Shown: piece by piece, positions 8,925-19,101 of the stretch
How the letters are laid out: each line of letters opens with the position of its first letter
Numbering within the stretch: the first letter of the stretch is position 1
Source of the DNA: Thermaerobacter marianensis
Lineage (GTDB): Bacteria; Bacillota; Sulfobacillia; DVGY01
DNA length: 61,472 bases
Direction of reading: 5' to 3'
NCBI GenBank assembly: GCA_020724425.1
Contig: DYGY01000010.1
Span: 1 to 61,472 of the forward strand
The notes under the pieces: model-generated
Database searches by the model: none
Told to the model about the DNA's origin: nothing
The model's input: the letters and a program-made list of their open reading frames with translations, nothing else
Program-made: the position numbers and the translations under genes

Positions 8925-8965
8925 AAGAATCGAGAAATCATACCAAAGGTATGTTCCCGATTCTT
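8925..8965. repeat. long imperfect hairpin
   Basis: Outer arms of 8 bp (8925-8932 with 8958-8965) and an inner 6-bp stem (8939-8944 with 8948-8953) form one long hairpin with a small internal loop. On the minus strand it is followed by a T-rich tract, so it may end read-through from glmS; otherwise of unknown role. Confidence 0.5.
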
Positions 8966-9043
8966 AAAAACCAACTACTTCTACTCCCGCTTCCACATTC
9001 TCCATGAACTGCGAAGGACTAAATTTGAGGCAGAAAACTCGTG

Positions 9044-9265
9044 ACATACTCCCACCACCTACGCTAATGCTTAGAGGTGGGGGCTTCTTGGGACGTACCA
9101 ACTAACGTTGATATAATTACCAAGCTAACCCCGTTTGCCCAACGGTTTTTTAGTCATATATGGTTATTATGACTGATTATATATAGCATAACATATGTTC
9201 GGGTGTTTTTTAACGAGGCAACAATTCATCCCCCACCTAAAGAGGATGGGGGACTTCTTGTCGCA
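9044..9265 (+). mobile_element. IS200/IS605-like non-autonomous relic (PATE/MITE-like)
   Basis: Two hairpins of the same design bound a stretch of about 170 bases. The first pairs 9051-9053/9081-9083 and 9055-9060/9075-9080 around a bulged A at 9054. The second pairs 9230-9235/9247-9252 and 9236-9238/9243-9245 around a bulged A at 9246. Both are followed by CTTCTTG (9084-9090 and 9254-9260). Imperfect subterminal hairpins with an unpaired base are the TnpA recognition sites of IS200/IS605 elements. No transposase frame lies inside, and a small hairpin with a T6 run (9131-9151) does. Exact ends unknown. It abuts the 3' end of glmS. Confidence 0.55.
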
Positions 9266-9277
9266 TTAGGTTAAATC

Positions 9278-11098
9278 CTACTCAACTGTAACACTCTTAG
9301 CCAGATTCCTTGGCTTATCAACATCTTCTCCTCTAGCTACAGCAGCATAGTATGACAATAGTTGCAGAGGAAGAACTGCAATAATTGGTGATAACAGAGG
9401 ATTAACTTCAGGGATATTAATGACCACATCAGCATGCTCATTAATCTTTTCATCACCCTCTTTGACAATACCAACCACATAGGCTCCTCTGGCTTTAACC
9501 TCTTGAATATTGCTGACAGTTTTCTCATAAAGAGATGGTTGAGTAGCTAGGCTGATAACTGGTGTACCTTCAGTTATCAGTGCCAAGGTACCATGTTTTA
9601 GCTCACCTGCTGGATAGGCTTCAGCATGGATATAGGAGATCTCCTTAAGCTTTAACTGCCCTTCTAGAGAAACAGCGAAATCTAGACCTCTACCGATATA
9701 GAAAGCATCATCATGTTTAGCAATTACTTCAGCTAATTCTTTAATTCTGGCTTCTGTTTCTAGAACTCTAGAAGCCTTCTCAGGCAGCTTTTTAATCTCT
9801 TCAAGGAGATAAGTTGCCTCTTTACCTCTCTCCTGAGCAAGATAGATAGCAAAGAGACTAAGAGCTAATAACTGAGTGGTGTATGCTTTAGTGGAAGCAA
9901 CAGCAATCTCTGGACCTGCCCAGGTATAGATTACATCATCAGCTTCCCTAGCAACTGAACTACCTACCACATTAGTGACCGCAACAACCCTTGCACCTCT
10001 AGCTTTGCTTTCCCTTAAGGCAGCAAGGGTATCAGCTGTTTCACCTGATTGGCTTACCACTACAACCAGAGTCTTATCTGTTACTAAAGGATCTCTGTAT
10101 CTGAACTCTGAGGCTACATCAGCTTCAGCAGGAATACCTACAAGTTTTTCAATTAAATGCTTACCAACAAGACCAGCATGATAGGCAGTACCACAGGCAA
10201 TCAAGTATACCTTTTCAATATCTCTAACCATTTCTGGTGTGAGAGCAAAGCCTTCAGCAAACTTAACCTTATTGTCTTCAGTGATTCTGCCAGCCAAAGT
10301 ATCCTTTAATGCTTTTGGTTGTTCATGAATCTCTTTAAGCATAAAATGCTCATAACCTGCTTTTTCAGCAGCCACATCATCCCAGTGAACATGAAATATT
10401 TTGGGTTCAATGGTATTACCTTTAATGTCCTTAATGGTTACACTATCTTCTGTTAGAATGGCTAACTGACCATCCTCCATAATGATGGTCTCTCTGGTAT
10501 ATGGTAAAAGAGCCGGAATATCGGAAGCAAGTAAGTTCTCTCCCTTACCTAAACCAATGACTAATGGGCTATCCTGTCTAGCTGCCAAAAGCTTATTCTT
10601 ATCCCTCACCGAAACAACAACCAGAGCATATGAACCTTCTAATCTGGCAATAACTTTTTTCATAGTCTCTTCTAGGTTATCCTCATAGAGCTCTTCAAAA
10701 AGATGAGCAATAACCTCGGTATCAGTTTCAGATCTAAAGACATGACCTTTTTCTTTAAGCTCTCTGCGAAGTTCTGCATAGTTTTCAATAATGCCGTTAT
10801 GAATAACGGTAAAGTCACCGGTGCAATCCTGATGGGGATGCGCATTATCATCAGTTGGCTTCCCGTGAGTTGCCCACCGTGTATGACCAATACCTATGGT
10901 AGCTTGAGAAAACTCTTCATAGGGTACAACCTCTTCTAGTTCTGAGAGTCTCCCTGCTTTCTTGCTAACTTTGACAGTACCATTCTGAGCAATAGCTACT
11001 CCTGCAGAATCATACCCTCTATACTCTAATCTTCTTAAACCATCTAAAAGAACAGGAACAACCTGCCGCTTACCTACGTAACCGACTATCCCACACAT
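9278..11098 (-). CDS. glmS: glutamine--fructose-6-phosphate aminotransferase (isomerizing)
   Basis: Makes glucosamine-6-phosphate from fructose-6-phosphate and glutamine, the first step to UDP-GlcNAc. The class II glutaminase domain begins MCGIVGYVG, where the Cys after Met is the nucleophile; this fixes the start at ATG 11098 (606 residues, GGAGG 7 bases upstream) rather than a TTG two codons earlier. HTRWATHG and the GNGIIENY-like loop follow. Two SIS domains (SQSGETADTL, ASTKAYTTQ) and the C-terminal KPRNLAKSVTVE complete a full-length enzyme. A glmS ribozyme lies in its leader. Follows glmM on the same strand. Confidence 0.98.
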   Translation of the reverse strand: MCGIVGYVGKRQVVPVLLDGLRRLEYRGYDSAGVAIAQNGTVKVSKKAGRLSELEEVVPYEEFSQATIGIGHTRWATHGKPTDDNAHPHQDCTGDFTVIHNGIIENYAELRRELKEKGHVFRSETDTEVIAHLFEELYEDNLEETMKKVIARLEGSYALVVVSVRDKNKLLAARQDSPLVIGLGKGENLLASDIPALLPYTRETIIMEDGQLAILTEDSVTIKDIKGNTIEPKIFHVHWDDVAAEKAGYEHFMLKEIHEQPKALKDTLAGRITEDNKVKFAEGFALTPEMVRDIEKVYLIACGTAYHAGLVGKHLIEKLVGIPAEADVASEFRYRDPLVTDKTLVVVVSQSGETADTLAALRESKARGARVVAVTNVVGSSVAREADDVIYTWAGPEIAVASTKAYTTQLLALSLFAIYLAQERGKEATYLLEEIKKLPEKASRVLETEARIKELAEVIAKHDDAFYIGRGLDFAVSLEGQLKLKEISYIHAEAYPAGELKHGTLALITEGTPVISLATQPSLYEKTVSNIQEVKARGAYVVGIVKEGDEKINEHADVVINIPEVNPLLSPIIAVLPLQLLSYYAAVARGEDVDKPRNLAKSVTVE

Positions 11099-11211
11099 TT
11101 GCAATCCTCCCTAATTTTGCCTGACCTAGTCAGACTTGCAGTATTATTGTGTTTTTAGATTAAAAATAAATACGGAAAGAGTAAAGGTAGGATGAATCGT
11201 GGCATAGCAAA

Positions 11212-11355
11212 GCAGTCATCACTTGAGATCCTTTTGTTCCTAGAATCACTTCTAGGGTTTGTAGATCTTTAACGATCGTGACCAACCGGGAGTCACCCGC
11301 CGATAAATTCGAGATCCTCCACCTCGTCAACTTGCATAGCAAGTCCTGGCGCTTA
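11212..11355 (-). ncRNA. glmS ribozyme: glmS ribozyme-riboswitch in the glmS leader
   Basis: On the minus strand the 332-base gap between glmM and glmS carries the glmS ribozyme core: AAGCGCCAGGACTTG at its 5' end, then TTGACGAGGTGGAGG and CGGCGGGTGACTCCCGG, closely matching the Bacillus subtilis ribozyme as I recall it. The predicted cleavage site is between A11353 and G11352. Downstream there is a P4/P4.1-like region with a CCTAGAA-GTGA-TTCTAGG hairpin. The known ribozyme self-cleaves on binding glucosamine-6-phosphate and so lowers glmS expression. About 110 bases remain to the glmS start. The 3' limit is estimated by alignment from memory. Confidence 0.94.
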
Positions 11356-11436
11356 AATATAATTGTTACCGACTGCTAACCCTTTACTCTCGAAAGTCCA
11401 CCTCCCTTCAAAATATTATACACCAAAGTGTTTCTG

Positions 11437-12783
11437 TTAAGATAGCTCTTTCTGGATCAGACTGGCAATATTTTCTGCTACTTCCTTTGTCTCTTCTTCA
11501 TTTAAGCTCTCAACCATAACTCTAATGAGGGGTTCTGTGCCTGAAGGCCTTACTAAAACTCTACCTCGAGACCCCATTCTTTCTTGCATACTCTCTAAAT
11601 ACTTGGCAATCCTCTCATTATTATGATATTCCTTAACATCCCTTACAGGTACATTAATCAGCACCTGAGGATAACGGGGAATCTCATTGGTCAAGAAAGA
11701 CAAAGGCTTACCTGTAGTAGCTAACACCTTAGCTAACTGCAGACCAGTTAGAATACCATCACCAGTTACAGCATACTCCCTGAAGATTATATGTCCGGAC
11801 TGTTCACCACCTAGGCTGTAATCACCCTTCTCCATTTCCTCAAGAACATACCTATCTCCAACTTTGGCTCTAAGAAGATTAATACCTCTCTCCAAGAGAT
11901 ACTTCTCAAAACCAAGATTGCTCATAACGGTAGCAACAACTGTATTCTTTACCAAGCGTTCTTTTCTCATCAAGTCAAGAGCACAAACAGCCATGATATG
12001 ATCACCATCAATGACTTCTCCAAATTCGCTAACCGCAATGACTCTATCGGCATCACCATCAAAAGCAAGACCTAAGTTTGCTTTTTCTTCTAGCACAACC
12101 TTCTGTAGTTTCTCCGGATGAAGTGACCCGGCATTGTGGTTAATATTAATACCATCAGGTTGGGCATTAATTACCCGTACTTCGGCACCCAACTCAGCAA
12201 ACATCTTGGGTGCTAGTTGATAAGCGGAACCATGGGCACAATCAAGCACAATCTTCAAGTTACTTAAAGACACAGGCCTTACTGTGGAAACAACATACTT
12301 AAAGTATTCCTCTACAGGAGACTTAGCTGGCTTAATTATCTTCCCTACCTGGCCTTTAATAGGTCTTTGTACCTCTATCTTAGAGAAATATGCCTCCTCA
12401 ATCCTATCTTCCAATGCATCAGGAAGTTTTTTGCCATCGGAACCAAAAAACTTAATCCCATTATACTCACTGCTGTTATGTGAAGCAGAAATCATAACAC
12501 CTGCTGTGGCTTTCATGGTTCTGACAAGATAGGAAACAGCAGGAGTACTGACAACGCCTAAGGGTAGCACATCCACACCAACTGAAAGAATCCCGGAAAT
12601 TAAAGCTGTTTCTAGTAGATCAGAAGAAATCCTTGTATCTTTACCAATAAGGATGAATGGTCTTTCCCCGGAATCTCCTTTAAGAATTGCTGCTCCATGT
12701 CTGGCAATATCAAAAGTCAACTCCGGTGTTAGTTCTTGATTAGCTATACCACGTATTCCATCTGTACCAAATAACTGACCCAC
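11437..12783 (-). CDS. glmM: phosphoglucosamine mutase
   Basis: Converts glucosamine-6-phosphate to glucosamine-1-phosphate. FGTDGIRG is at the N-terminus, the phosphoserine loop ATAGVMISASHNSSEYNGIKFFG is near residue 100, the metal loop DGDADR is near residue 240, and the sugar/phosphate-binding loops GGEQSGHII and RPSGTEPLIRVMVE complete the family signatures. Length 448 is normal. Start is GTG with AAAGGAAG upstream. It ends the cdaA-cdaR-glmM unit; the ribozyme-controlled glmS lies downstream. Very confident. Confidence 0.98.
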   Translation of the reverse strand: MGQLFGTDGIRGIANQELTPELTFDIARHGAAILKGDSGERPFILIGKDTRISSDLLETALISGILSVGVDVLPLGVVSTPAVSYLVRTMKATAGVMISASHNSSEYNGIKFFGSDGKKLPDALEDRIEEAYFSKIEVQRPIKGQVGKIIKPAKSPVEEYFKYVVSTVRPVSLSNLKIVLDCAHGSAYQLAPKMFAELGAEVRVINAQPDGININHNAGSLHPEKLQKVVLEEKANLGLAFDGDADRVIAVSEFGEVIDGDHIMAVCALDLMRKERLVKNTVVATVMSNLGFEKYLLERGINLLRAKVGDRYVLEEMEKGDYSLGGEQSGHIIFREYAVTGDGILTGLQLAKVLATTGKPLSFLTNEIPRYPQVLINVPVRDVKEYHNNERIAKYLESMQERMGSRGRVLVRPSGTEPLIRVMVESLNEEETKEVAENIASLIQKELS

Positions 12784-12799
12784 AAGGCAACTTCCTTTC

Positions 12800-13738
12800 C
12801 TAATTCTCCGGTTCGATATAAATTATTATACGAATAGTATTTAACTCCGGTGCTACCAGAGATGTCCCTCTAGGAATAATCATCTCAGTTTCAATCTCTA
12901 TGGTTTCAGTAGCGTTAGAAATGTCAATGGCTTTAGTATCAACACTAGAGACATTCTTAAGGTCTTTTTCATCACCCTGTAGACGCACACTATGAGGATC
13001 AACCTCAACATCTCTAATGACATAACCTTCAGGTAGTTCACCTTCTAGCCTAACCGTCACAGGAAACTCTCGTATTGGCGGCTTCTGAACTATATTTACA
13101 GTAGTTAGAACACGTTCAGGACTGACCATTACCCCAGGAACAGTAGATCCTTTAGCATCCACAGCCCGTACTACAACCTGTTCCTCAATCATTGATGACC
13201 TACCCTGAATATCAATCAGACCAACTACCCGTTCCACCCTATTTACAAGACTCTTGGCCCCGGTAACAGTGACAGTGGGTGGTTCAAAAGCAATAGAGTC
13301 AACCTGATAAAGAGGATGTGGTTCACCGACCACCTGAAGGTCAATACCAAAATCCTTGCTAGTTACCTCTTCAACAACCACACTTACCTGTTCAGGATTC
13401 CTATCAACTAACTGAATGTCCCGCGGGAAAGTAAAGTCTATGAAGTATGTGTGTTCTCCTGGAGTGACATTTCTCAGATTTACTGAAGCAGTAATGTCAT
13501 TTCTAGTAATGTTACTAACCGCACTATGTTTTCCCTTTACTAAAACACCGGTAGTATCCGGTTCCATCGAGACAACAGCCAACCCTGGAGGTACATTATA
13601 CGTTTCAATCAGTATCGGTTCAAGCTTAACCTGAGTTTCAGGAGTTCGCTCCTCGCCCATCACAAAAATCCAGAGGAGAACAGCAAGGAACACCGACACT
13701 ATACGTAAAACTGAATCTTTTTCCATCCAGCGTTCCAT
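12800..13738 (-). CDS. cdaR: CdaR/YbbR-domain regulator of diadenylate cyclase
   Basis: A 312-residue protein with one N-terminal membrane helix (VLRIVSVFLAVLLWIFVMG) and an extracellular stretch with three YbbR-type repeats (for example LEPILIETYNVPPGLAVV, IDLQVVGEPHPLYQVDSI and FPVTVRLEGELPEGYVIRDV). Known CdaR proteins bind CdaA and modulate c-di-AMP synthesis. The 5-base gap to cdaA and the 16-base gap to glmM give the conserved cdaA-cdaR-glmM order. Start ATG 13738. Confident. Confidence 0.93.
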   Translation of the reverse strand: MERWMEKDSVLRIVSVFLAVLLWIFVMGEERTPETQVKLEPILIETYNVPPGLAVVSMEPDTTGVLVKGKHSAVSNITRNDITASVNLRNVTPGEHTYFIDFTFPRDIQLVDRNPEQVSVVVEEVTSKDFGIDLQVVGEPHPLYQVDSIAFEPPTVTVTGAKSLVNRVERVVGLIDIQGRSSMIEEQVVVRAVDAKGSTVPGVMVSPERVLTTVNIVQKPPIREFPVTVRLEGELPEGYVIRDVEVDPHSVRLQGDEKDLKNVSSVDTKAIDISNATETIEIETEMIIPRGTSLVAPELNTIRIIIYIEPEN

Positions 13739-13743
13739 GACCT

Positions 13744-14571
13744 CTACCTCCCCTCAGGATGTCGCCACTGCCAGAAACTAGGAGCGCTCTCTTCTTCTGT
13801 CTTAATAAGTTTCTTTAGAAGCTGGCCTAAAGTGTCATTATCTAAATGTCGCATCAGCTTACCATCATTGGCCAATGAGATGGTACCGGTCTCTTCAGAA
13901 ACCACTATCGCTAAAGCATCAGAATGCTCAGTTATACCTAAGGCAGCCCTATGGCGACTACCAAACTCCGTATCTAAACCCGGAGCATCAGTTAAAGGAA
14001 GGAAACAGCCAGCAGCTGCAATTCTTTTACCACTAATAATGACGGCACCATCATGTAAAGGCGTTCTAGGAACAAAGATATTAATTAGAAATTCCCTTGT
14101 CACCAGTCCATCCACCTGAATACCGGTCTCAACTATCTCAGCTAGCCCTGTCTCCCTTTCCAGAACAATTAAAGCCCCGGTTCTATCTCTTGATAATTGA
14201 CCAACAGCACCGACAATCTCTTCAATCAACTTGTTCAAGTCTTCAGGGTTCAAATAGGCTGTGGAACGAACAAATAGCTTGCCTCTACCCAATTGTTCTA
14301 AGGCCCTACGGAGTTCGGGTTGAAAAACAATCGGAATTGTCACAAACAAAGCCAGACCCGCCTTATCAAGCAACCAGCCGATAGTGCGCAGATCTAGCCA
14401 ACGACTTACCGCAAACGCTATAACTAATACAACAATACCTTTGATTAACTGAACTGCTCGTGTCCCTCTAATAAGTAGCAGGAAACGATAGAACAGAAAA
14501 GCCACAACAACTATATCAAGTATAGACACTATCAGCTCCTGCACGGATAGAGACTGAAGCAATTCAATCAA
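13744..14571 (-). CDS. cdaA: membrane diadenylate cyclase CdaA
   Basis: Makes c-di-AMP from two ATP. Three N-terminal membrane helices occupy residues 1-75. The DAC (DisA_N) domain follows with the catalytic DGA motif in LHDGAVIISGKRI and RHR in FGSRHRAALGITE. Length 275 is typical. Start is TTG 14571 with GGAGG 8 bases upstream. First gene of cdaA-cdaR-glmM and just downstream of a small membrane gene and rex, so c-di-AMP output is physically linked to UDP-GlcNAc synthesis. Confidence 0.97.
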   Translation of the reverse strand: MIELLQSLSVQELIVSILDIVVVAFLFYRFLLLIRGTRAVQLIKGIVVLVIAFAVSRWLDLRTIGWLLDKAGLALFVTIPIVFQPELRRALEQLGRGKLFVRSTAYLNPEDLNKLIEEIVGAVGQLSRDRTGALIVLERETGLAEIVETGIQVDGLVTREFLINIFVPRTPLHDGAVIISGKRIAAAGCFLPLTDAPGLDTEFGSRHRAALGITEHSDALAIVVSEETGTISLANDGKLMRHLDNDTLGQLLKKLIKTEEESAPSFWQWRHPEGR

Positions 14572-14587
14572 CCGATAAACCTCCTAT

Positions 14588-14848
14588 TTATAGCATATTG
14601 AGAAATATATTGAAGGAAAGAATAAACAAGACCAAAAGAGTTAAGGCAGAAAACCACCATTCTCCCTTTTTAGTGTATAACACGAGGATATATATTAAAC
14701 TCAGAAAAGGAGTTAGCAGGAGAAACAACAGGCCTGTAACCAGAAAATCCTCCCCGATACCTAGCAGGCCTAGAAAAAGCACAAAGAGAGATAAAGATAC
14801 CGTTACCATTAAAAGAACTGATAAACCATTCTTCTCTTTAGAGCTCAT
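14588..14848 (-). CDS. small hydrophobic membrane protein
   Basis: An 86-residue protein with a short polar N-terminus (SSKEKNG) and three predicted membrane helices (LSVLLMVTVSLSLFVLFLGLL; FLVTGLLFLLLTPFLSLIYILVLY; WFSALTLLVLFILSFNIFL). ATG 14848 is preceded by AGGGG at 8 bases and avoids overlap with rex; a longer start at 14878 would overlap the rex 3' end. Lies between rex and cdaA with short gaps, probably in the same transcript. No family recognised. Confidence 0.66.
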   Translation of the reverse strand: MSSKEKNGLSVLLMVTVSLSLFVLFLGLLGIGEDFLVTGLLFLLLTPFLSLIYILVLYTKKGEWWFSALTLLVLFILSFNIFLNML

Positions 14849-14858
14849 TAGAAAACCC

Positions 14859-15500
14859 CTATTCCAGGTCCTTATCATCTGAACTAGTATAATAAGCTAA
14901 ACTCTGTAATTCAATACTCAGGTCAATATTCTGTACGCTGACATGACCCGGTGTATTCAGTTTGGTTGGTGAAAAATTAAGAATTGCTTCAATACCCACA
15001 TTTACCAGGGTATTAGCTACTTCCTGAGCAGCAAAAGCCGGAACAGCAATAATAGCCATCTTGATACCACGTTCCTTAATTACACCACTTAAGTTATCCA
15101 TGGGTAGAATTTCCACATCAGCAATATTCTTACCCATCTTGCCCCAGTCATTATCAAAAATGGCGGTGATTCGCACATCCTGATGAGCATTAAGATTGTA
15201 TCTAGCAAAAGCAGTACCCAAATTACCGGCACCAACCAAAGCAACCTCTACTACCTCGTGTAGATTCAGAATTCTCTTGATTCTTTGAATCAAAATTTCC
15301 ACGCTATAGCCTACACCCCTTGTGCCAAACGCACCGAAATAGGCAAGATCCTTACGAATCTGTTCAGAAGAAAAACCCGTTAACCTGGCTAACTCCGCGG
15401 AAGAGATAATCTCCTCATCCTTTTCCCCAAGTTCTAACAATACCCTTAAATAGACTGGTAGTCTTCTAATAGCCACATCTGGTATTTTCATATTCGGCAT
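14859..15500 (-). CDS. rex: redox-sensing transcriptional repressor Rex
   Basis: A 213-residue NADH/NAD+ sensing repressor. The N-terminal winged helix reads IPDVAIRRLPVYLRVL, then SSAELARLTGFSSEQIRKDLAYFGAFGTRGVGY, the recognition helix and wing. The Rossmann domain has VALVGAGNLGTAF, FDNDWGKMG and a C-terminal swapped helix. I start at ATG 15500 behind GGAGG; an in-frame ATG at 15524 lies upstream of this binding site. Rex usually controls fermentation and redox genes. None of the neighbours is an obvious target except possibly the cluster itself. Confidence 0.96.
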   Translation of the reverse strand: MPNMKIPDVAIRRLPVYLRVLLELGEKDEEIISSAELARLTGFSSEQIRKDLAYFGAFGTRGVGYSVEILIQRIKRILNLHEVVEVALVGAGNLGTAFARYNLNAHQDVRITAIFDNDWGKMGKNIADVEILPMDNLSGVIKERGIKMAIIAVPAFAAQEVANTLVNVGIEAILNFSPTKLNTPGHVSVQNIDLSIELQSLAYYTSSDDKDLE

Positions 15501-15524
15501 CACACCACGTCCTCCAATTGGCAC

Positions 15525-16532
15525 CTAGAATCTTCTTGCAATAACGAAAGTGGCAATATCATCTAATGAATCCTTAATTCTTTCACTCTTTTCAATACTA
15601 CCTAAATTTTTCTTTGCCATATCAATGTACTCTGTAGCTTTATCATAAGAATATTCTAGAGCATTACATGCTGTTAAAATCTCTTTAACTCGCCAAACCT
15701 CTTTGTTATCTATTTTTCTTGAATTAATAATTTCCTGCAACTCTTTTGCCTGTGGAGAGACTTGTAAAGCATAGATAACTGGTAGTGTTAAAATGCCACT
15801 GCGTAAATCACTACCAACCGGTTTACCTAGTTCCTCTTCAGATGCAGTGAAATCAAGAATATCATCAATAATTTGAAAACTCATCCCCACACCATAGCCA
15901 TACTTTCTGATAGCTTCCAATTCACTACCCCGTAAGCCTGCCACATAGCCACCAACCCAGCAACTCTCAGCAATGAAAAACGCAGTCTTCTTGTTAATTC
16001 TCTCAAAATACTTCTGCTCCTCTTGCTTCCAGTCATAAGTAGCGGTCATCTGTTCAAATTCGCCAATAGACATCTCAGAAACCACATTAGCCATAACCTT
16101 AACTATATCATTGTCTCCCTGTTGAGCTAACAGAGAAAATGATCTGGCAAAAAGAAAATCACCTGTTAAAACCGATACCCGTTCACCCCAGCGAGCATTT
16201 ACAGTAGGTACACCCCTTCTGACAAGAGAACGATCCACCACATCATCATGTACCAGAGTAGCCATATGAATAATCTCTACTGCCGCAGCCACTGCCACTA
16301 ACTTCTCCCTATCATAATCCCCTAGTTTCCCTGTGAGTAATACTAAAGCAGGACGTAACCGCTTACCCCCACCTTTTAGGAGATGTACAGAAACATCCGT
16401 CAACAACTCATTACTTGCGGACAACTCTTTAGTAATGGCTTCATCAACAGTAGCCATATCACTCTGAACATCTGCAAATAATGACATTATCTTCTCTTTA
16501 TTATCCTGGGTCTCTTCTGTTAATCCAGACAC
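15525..16532 (-). CDS. hepT: all-trans polyprenyl diphosphate synthase (heptaprenyl-type)
   Basis: A 335-residue prenyltransferase of the menaquinone/quinone side-chain type. FARM DDVVD is seen in LVHDDVVDRS and SARM DDILD in IIDDILDFTA, with GGKRLRPALV and GDFLFARSFSL between. The small residues before FARM suggest a long-chain product, but chain length cannot be fixed from sequence. GTG start at 16532 with AGGGGG 8 bases upstream. No menaquinone or partner subunit genes lie nearby. Separated from whiA by 129 bases holding a possible promoter. Confidence 0.9.
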   Translation of the reverse strand: MSGLTEETQDNKEKIMSLFADVQSDMATVDEAITKELSASNELLTDVSVHLLKGGGKRLRPALVLLTGKLGDYDREKLVAVAAAVEIIHMATLVHDDVVDRSLVRRGVPTVNARWGERVSVLTGDFLFARSFSLLAQQGDNDIVKVMANVVSEMSIGEFEQMTATYDWKQEEQKYFERINKKTAFFIAESCWVGGYVAGLRGSELEAIRKYGYGVGMSFQIIDDILDFTASEEELGKPVGSDLRSGILTLPVIYALQVSPQAKELQEIINSRKIDNKEVWRVKEILTACNALEYSYDKATEYIDMAKKNLGSIEKSERIKDSLDDIATFVIARRF

Positions 16533-16576
16533 TTAACTTACCCCCTGGTTTCTTCCTCCAAGCCTCTAACGGTAAA

Positions 16577-16605
16577 TATATATACCATAAGCCGTGTAAT
16601 TGCAA
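16577..16605 (-). promoter_or_regulatory. possible promoter for the polyprenyl synthase gene
   Basis: On the minus strand TTGCAA (16605-16600) and TATATA (16582-16577) are separated by 17 bases, about 45 bases upstream of the GTG. Each hexamer matches consensus at four of six positions, so this is weak. Confidence 0.35.
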
Positions 16606-16661
16606 GCCTTTTAAATCACCAATTGATATTAATTAGCCATGAAGTAGTATAATACCTTCTG

Positions 16662-17636
16662 CTAATAGCGAAATTTGTCGAGCTCTCCAGAACGAATTCT
16701 CTCAGCAATCTGCTTTAAAGACCTCATCCGATGATTCACTGTCGATTTAGATAAAGCTGGCACCATCTGCTTGCCTAACTCTGACATACTAAGTTCAGGA
16801 TACTGCAATCTGGCATAAGCCAGATCACTTAACTTTTCCGGTAACCGTTCAAGTCCTAAACCAGCTTGAATCGTCTCGATATCCTCTATCTGTTTCATTG
16901 CTGCTTCAATAGTTTTGTTAAGATTGGCGGTTTCAGCATTTACCAGACGATTCACATTACCCCGCATTTGTTTTAAGACTCTTCTTTCTTCAAAAGCAAG
17001 CAGAGCTCCATGAGCACCTAATAGCCCCATGAAATGAGAAATGGTGTCTGCTTCTTTTGTATAGACTGGATAGATTTCTCTTCTTTTAGTCAACTGAAAC
17101 TTAAGATCCTCAACCTCAAGAATTTGCAAAATCATCCTGGCTAACTGGCGATTACCTACCACTATCTCTAGATGATAATCAGCTTCCGGACTGTTAACTG
17201 AACCTGCTCCTAAGAATAGCCCTCGCAGAAAAGCTCGACGGCAATTATCCTGGTAGAGGAGAAAGGCAGGTGGATTATCATAAATTAAGCGATTATCATA
17301 GTCAATAATGCCAAGATCTCTAAGAACAAGGGCACCATCAGAACCAATCGGTAAGCGAACCACAAAACCACTGCGAGTACCCGGTCTTGGCCTTTTCCTC
17401 ACAATTACCTCAGGCTTAACCGAAAATACATCCTTAAGTAGCTTGAAAACCTTTCGACTTACAGCATGATTCTCTGTTCTTAGATACAAACCCACCTTGC
17501 CTCCACCCTGCAAATGCAGAGTGCCAATGGCCCTTACAAGCCCCATTAATTCAGCCTTCTGACAAAGAATATCTTCCTCATAAATGGCAGCTAGTTCACT
17601 CTTAACTTCTTGAGCAAAACTTATTGCTCTGGCCAA
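16662..17636 (-). CDS. whiA: DNA-binding protein WhiA
   Basis: A 324-residue conserved Gram-positive protein combining an N-terminal LAGLIDADG-homing-endonuclease-like region (FAQEVKSELAAIYEEDILCQKAELMGLVRAIGTLHLQG; FLRGLFLGAGSVNSPEADYHLEIV) with a C-terminal helix-turn-helix (PEKLSDLAYARLQYPELSMSELGKQM, ALSKSTVNHRMRSLKQIAE). It influences division and sporulation in relatives. TTG start with GAGGGG upstream. Normally follows rapZ and yvcK directly; here two lyase genes lie between. Confidence 0.96.
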   Translation of the reverse strand: MARAISFAQEVKSELAAIYEEDILCQKAELMGLVRAIGTLHLQGGGKVGLYLRTENHAVSRKVFKLLKDVFSVKPEVIVRKRPRPGTRSGFVVRLPIGSDGALVLRDLGIIDYDNRLIYDNPPAFLLYQDNCRRAFLRGLFLGAGSVNSPEADYHLEIVVGNRQLARMILQILEVEDLKFQLTKRREIYPVYTKEADTISHFMGLLGAHGALLAFEERRVLKQMRGNVNRLVNAETANLNKTIEAAMKQIEDIETIQAGLGLERLPEKLSDLAYARLQYPELSMSELGKQMVPALSKSTVNHRMRSLKQIAERIRSGELDKFRY

Positions 17637-17659
17637 ATTCCCCTCACCCTTACAATCCT

Positions 17660-19097
<1,438 letters not shown>

Positions 19098-19101
<4 letters not shown>

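Noticed and set aside
9131-9151. Start of an unannotated small gene in the 9044-9265 element
   Set aside because: Only a 5-bp hairpin with six T was found there, consistent with a weak terminator, and no frame with a binding site.
8925-9265. CRISPR array
   Set aside because: Repeated hairpins differ in sequence, are not regularly spaced and have no cas genes near.
11160-11342. A 60-codon minus-strand frame in the glmS leader
   Set aside because: It lies wholly within the glmS ribozyme; the conservation there is RNA structure, and no binding site precedes the frame.
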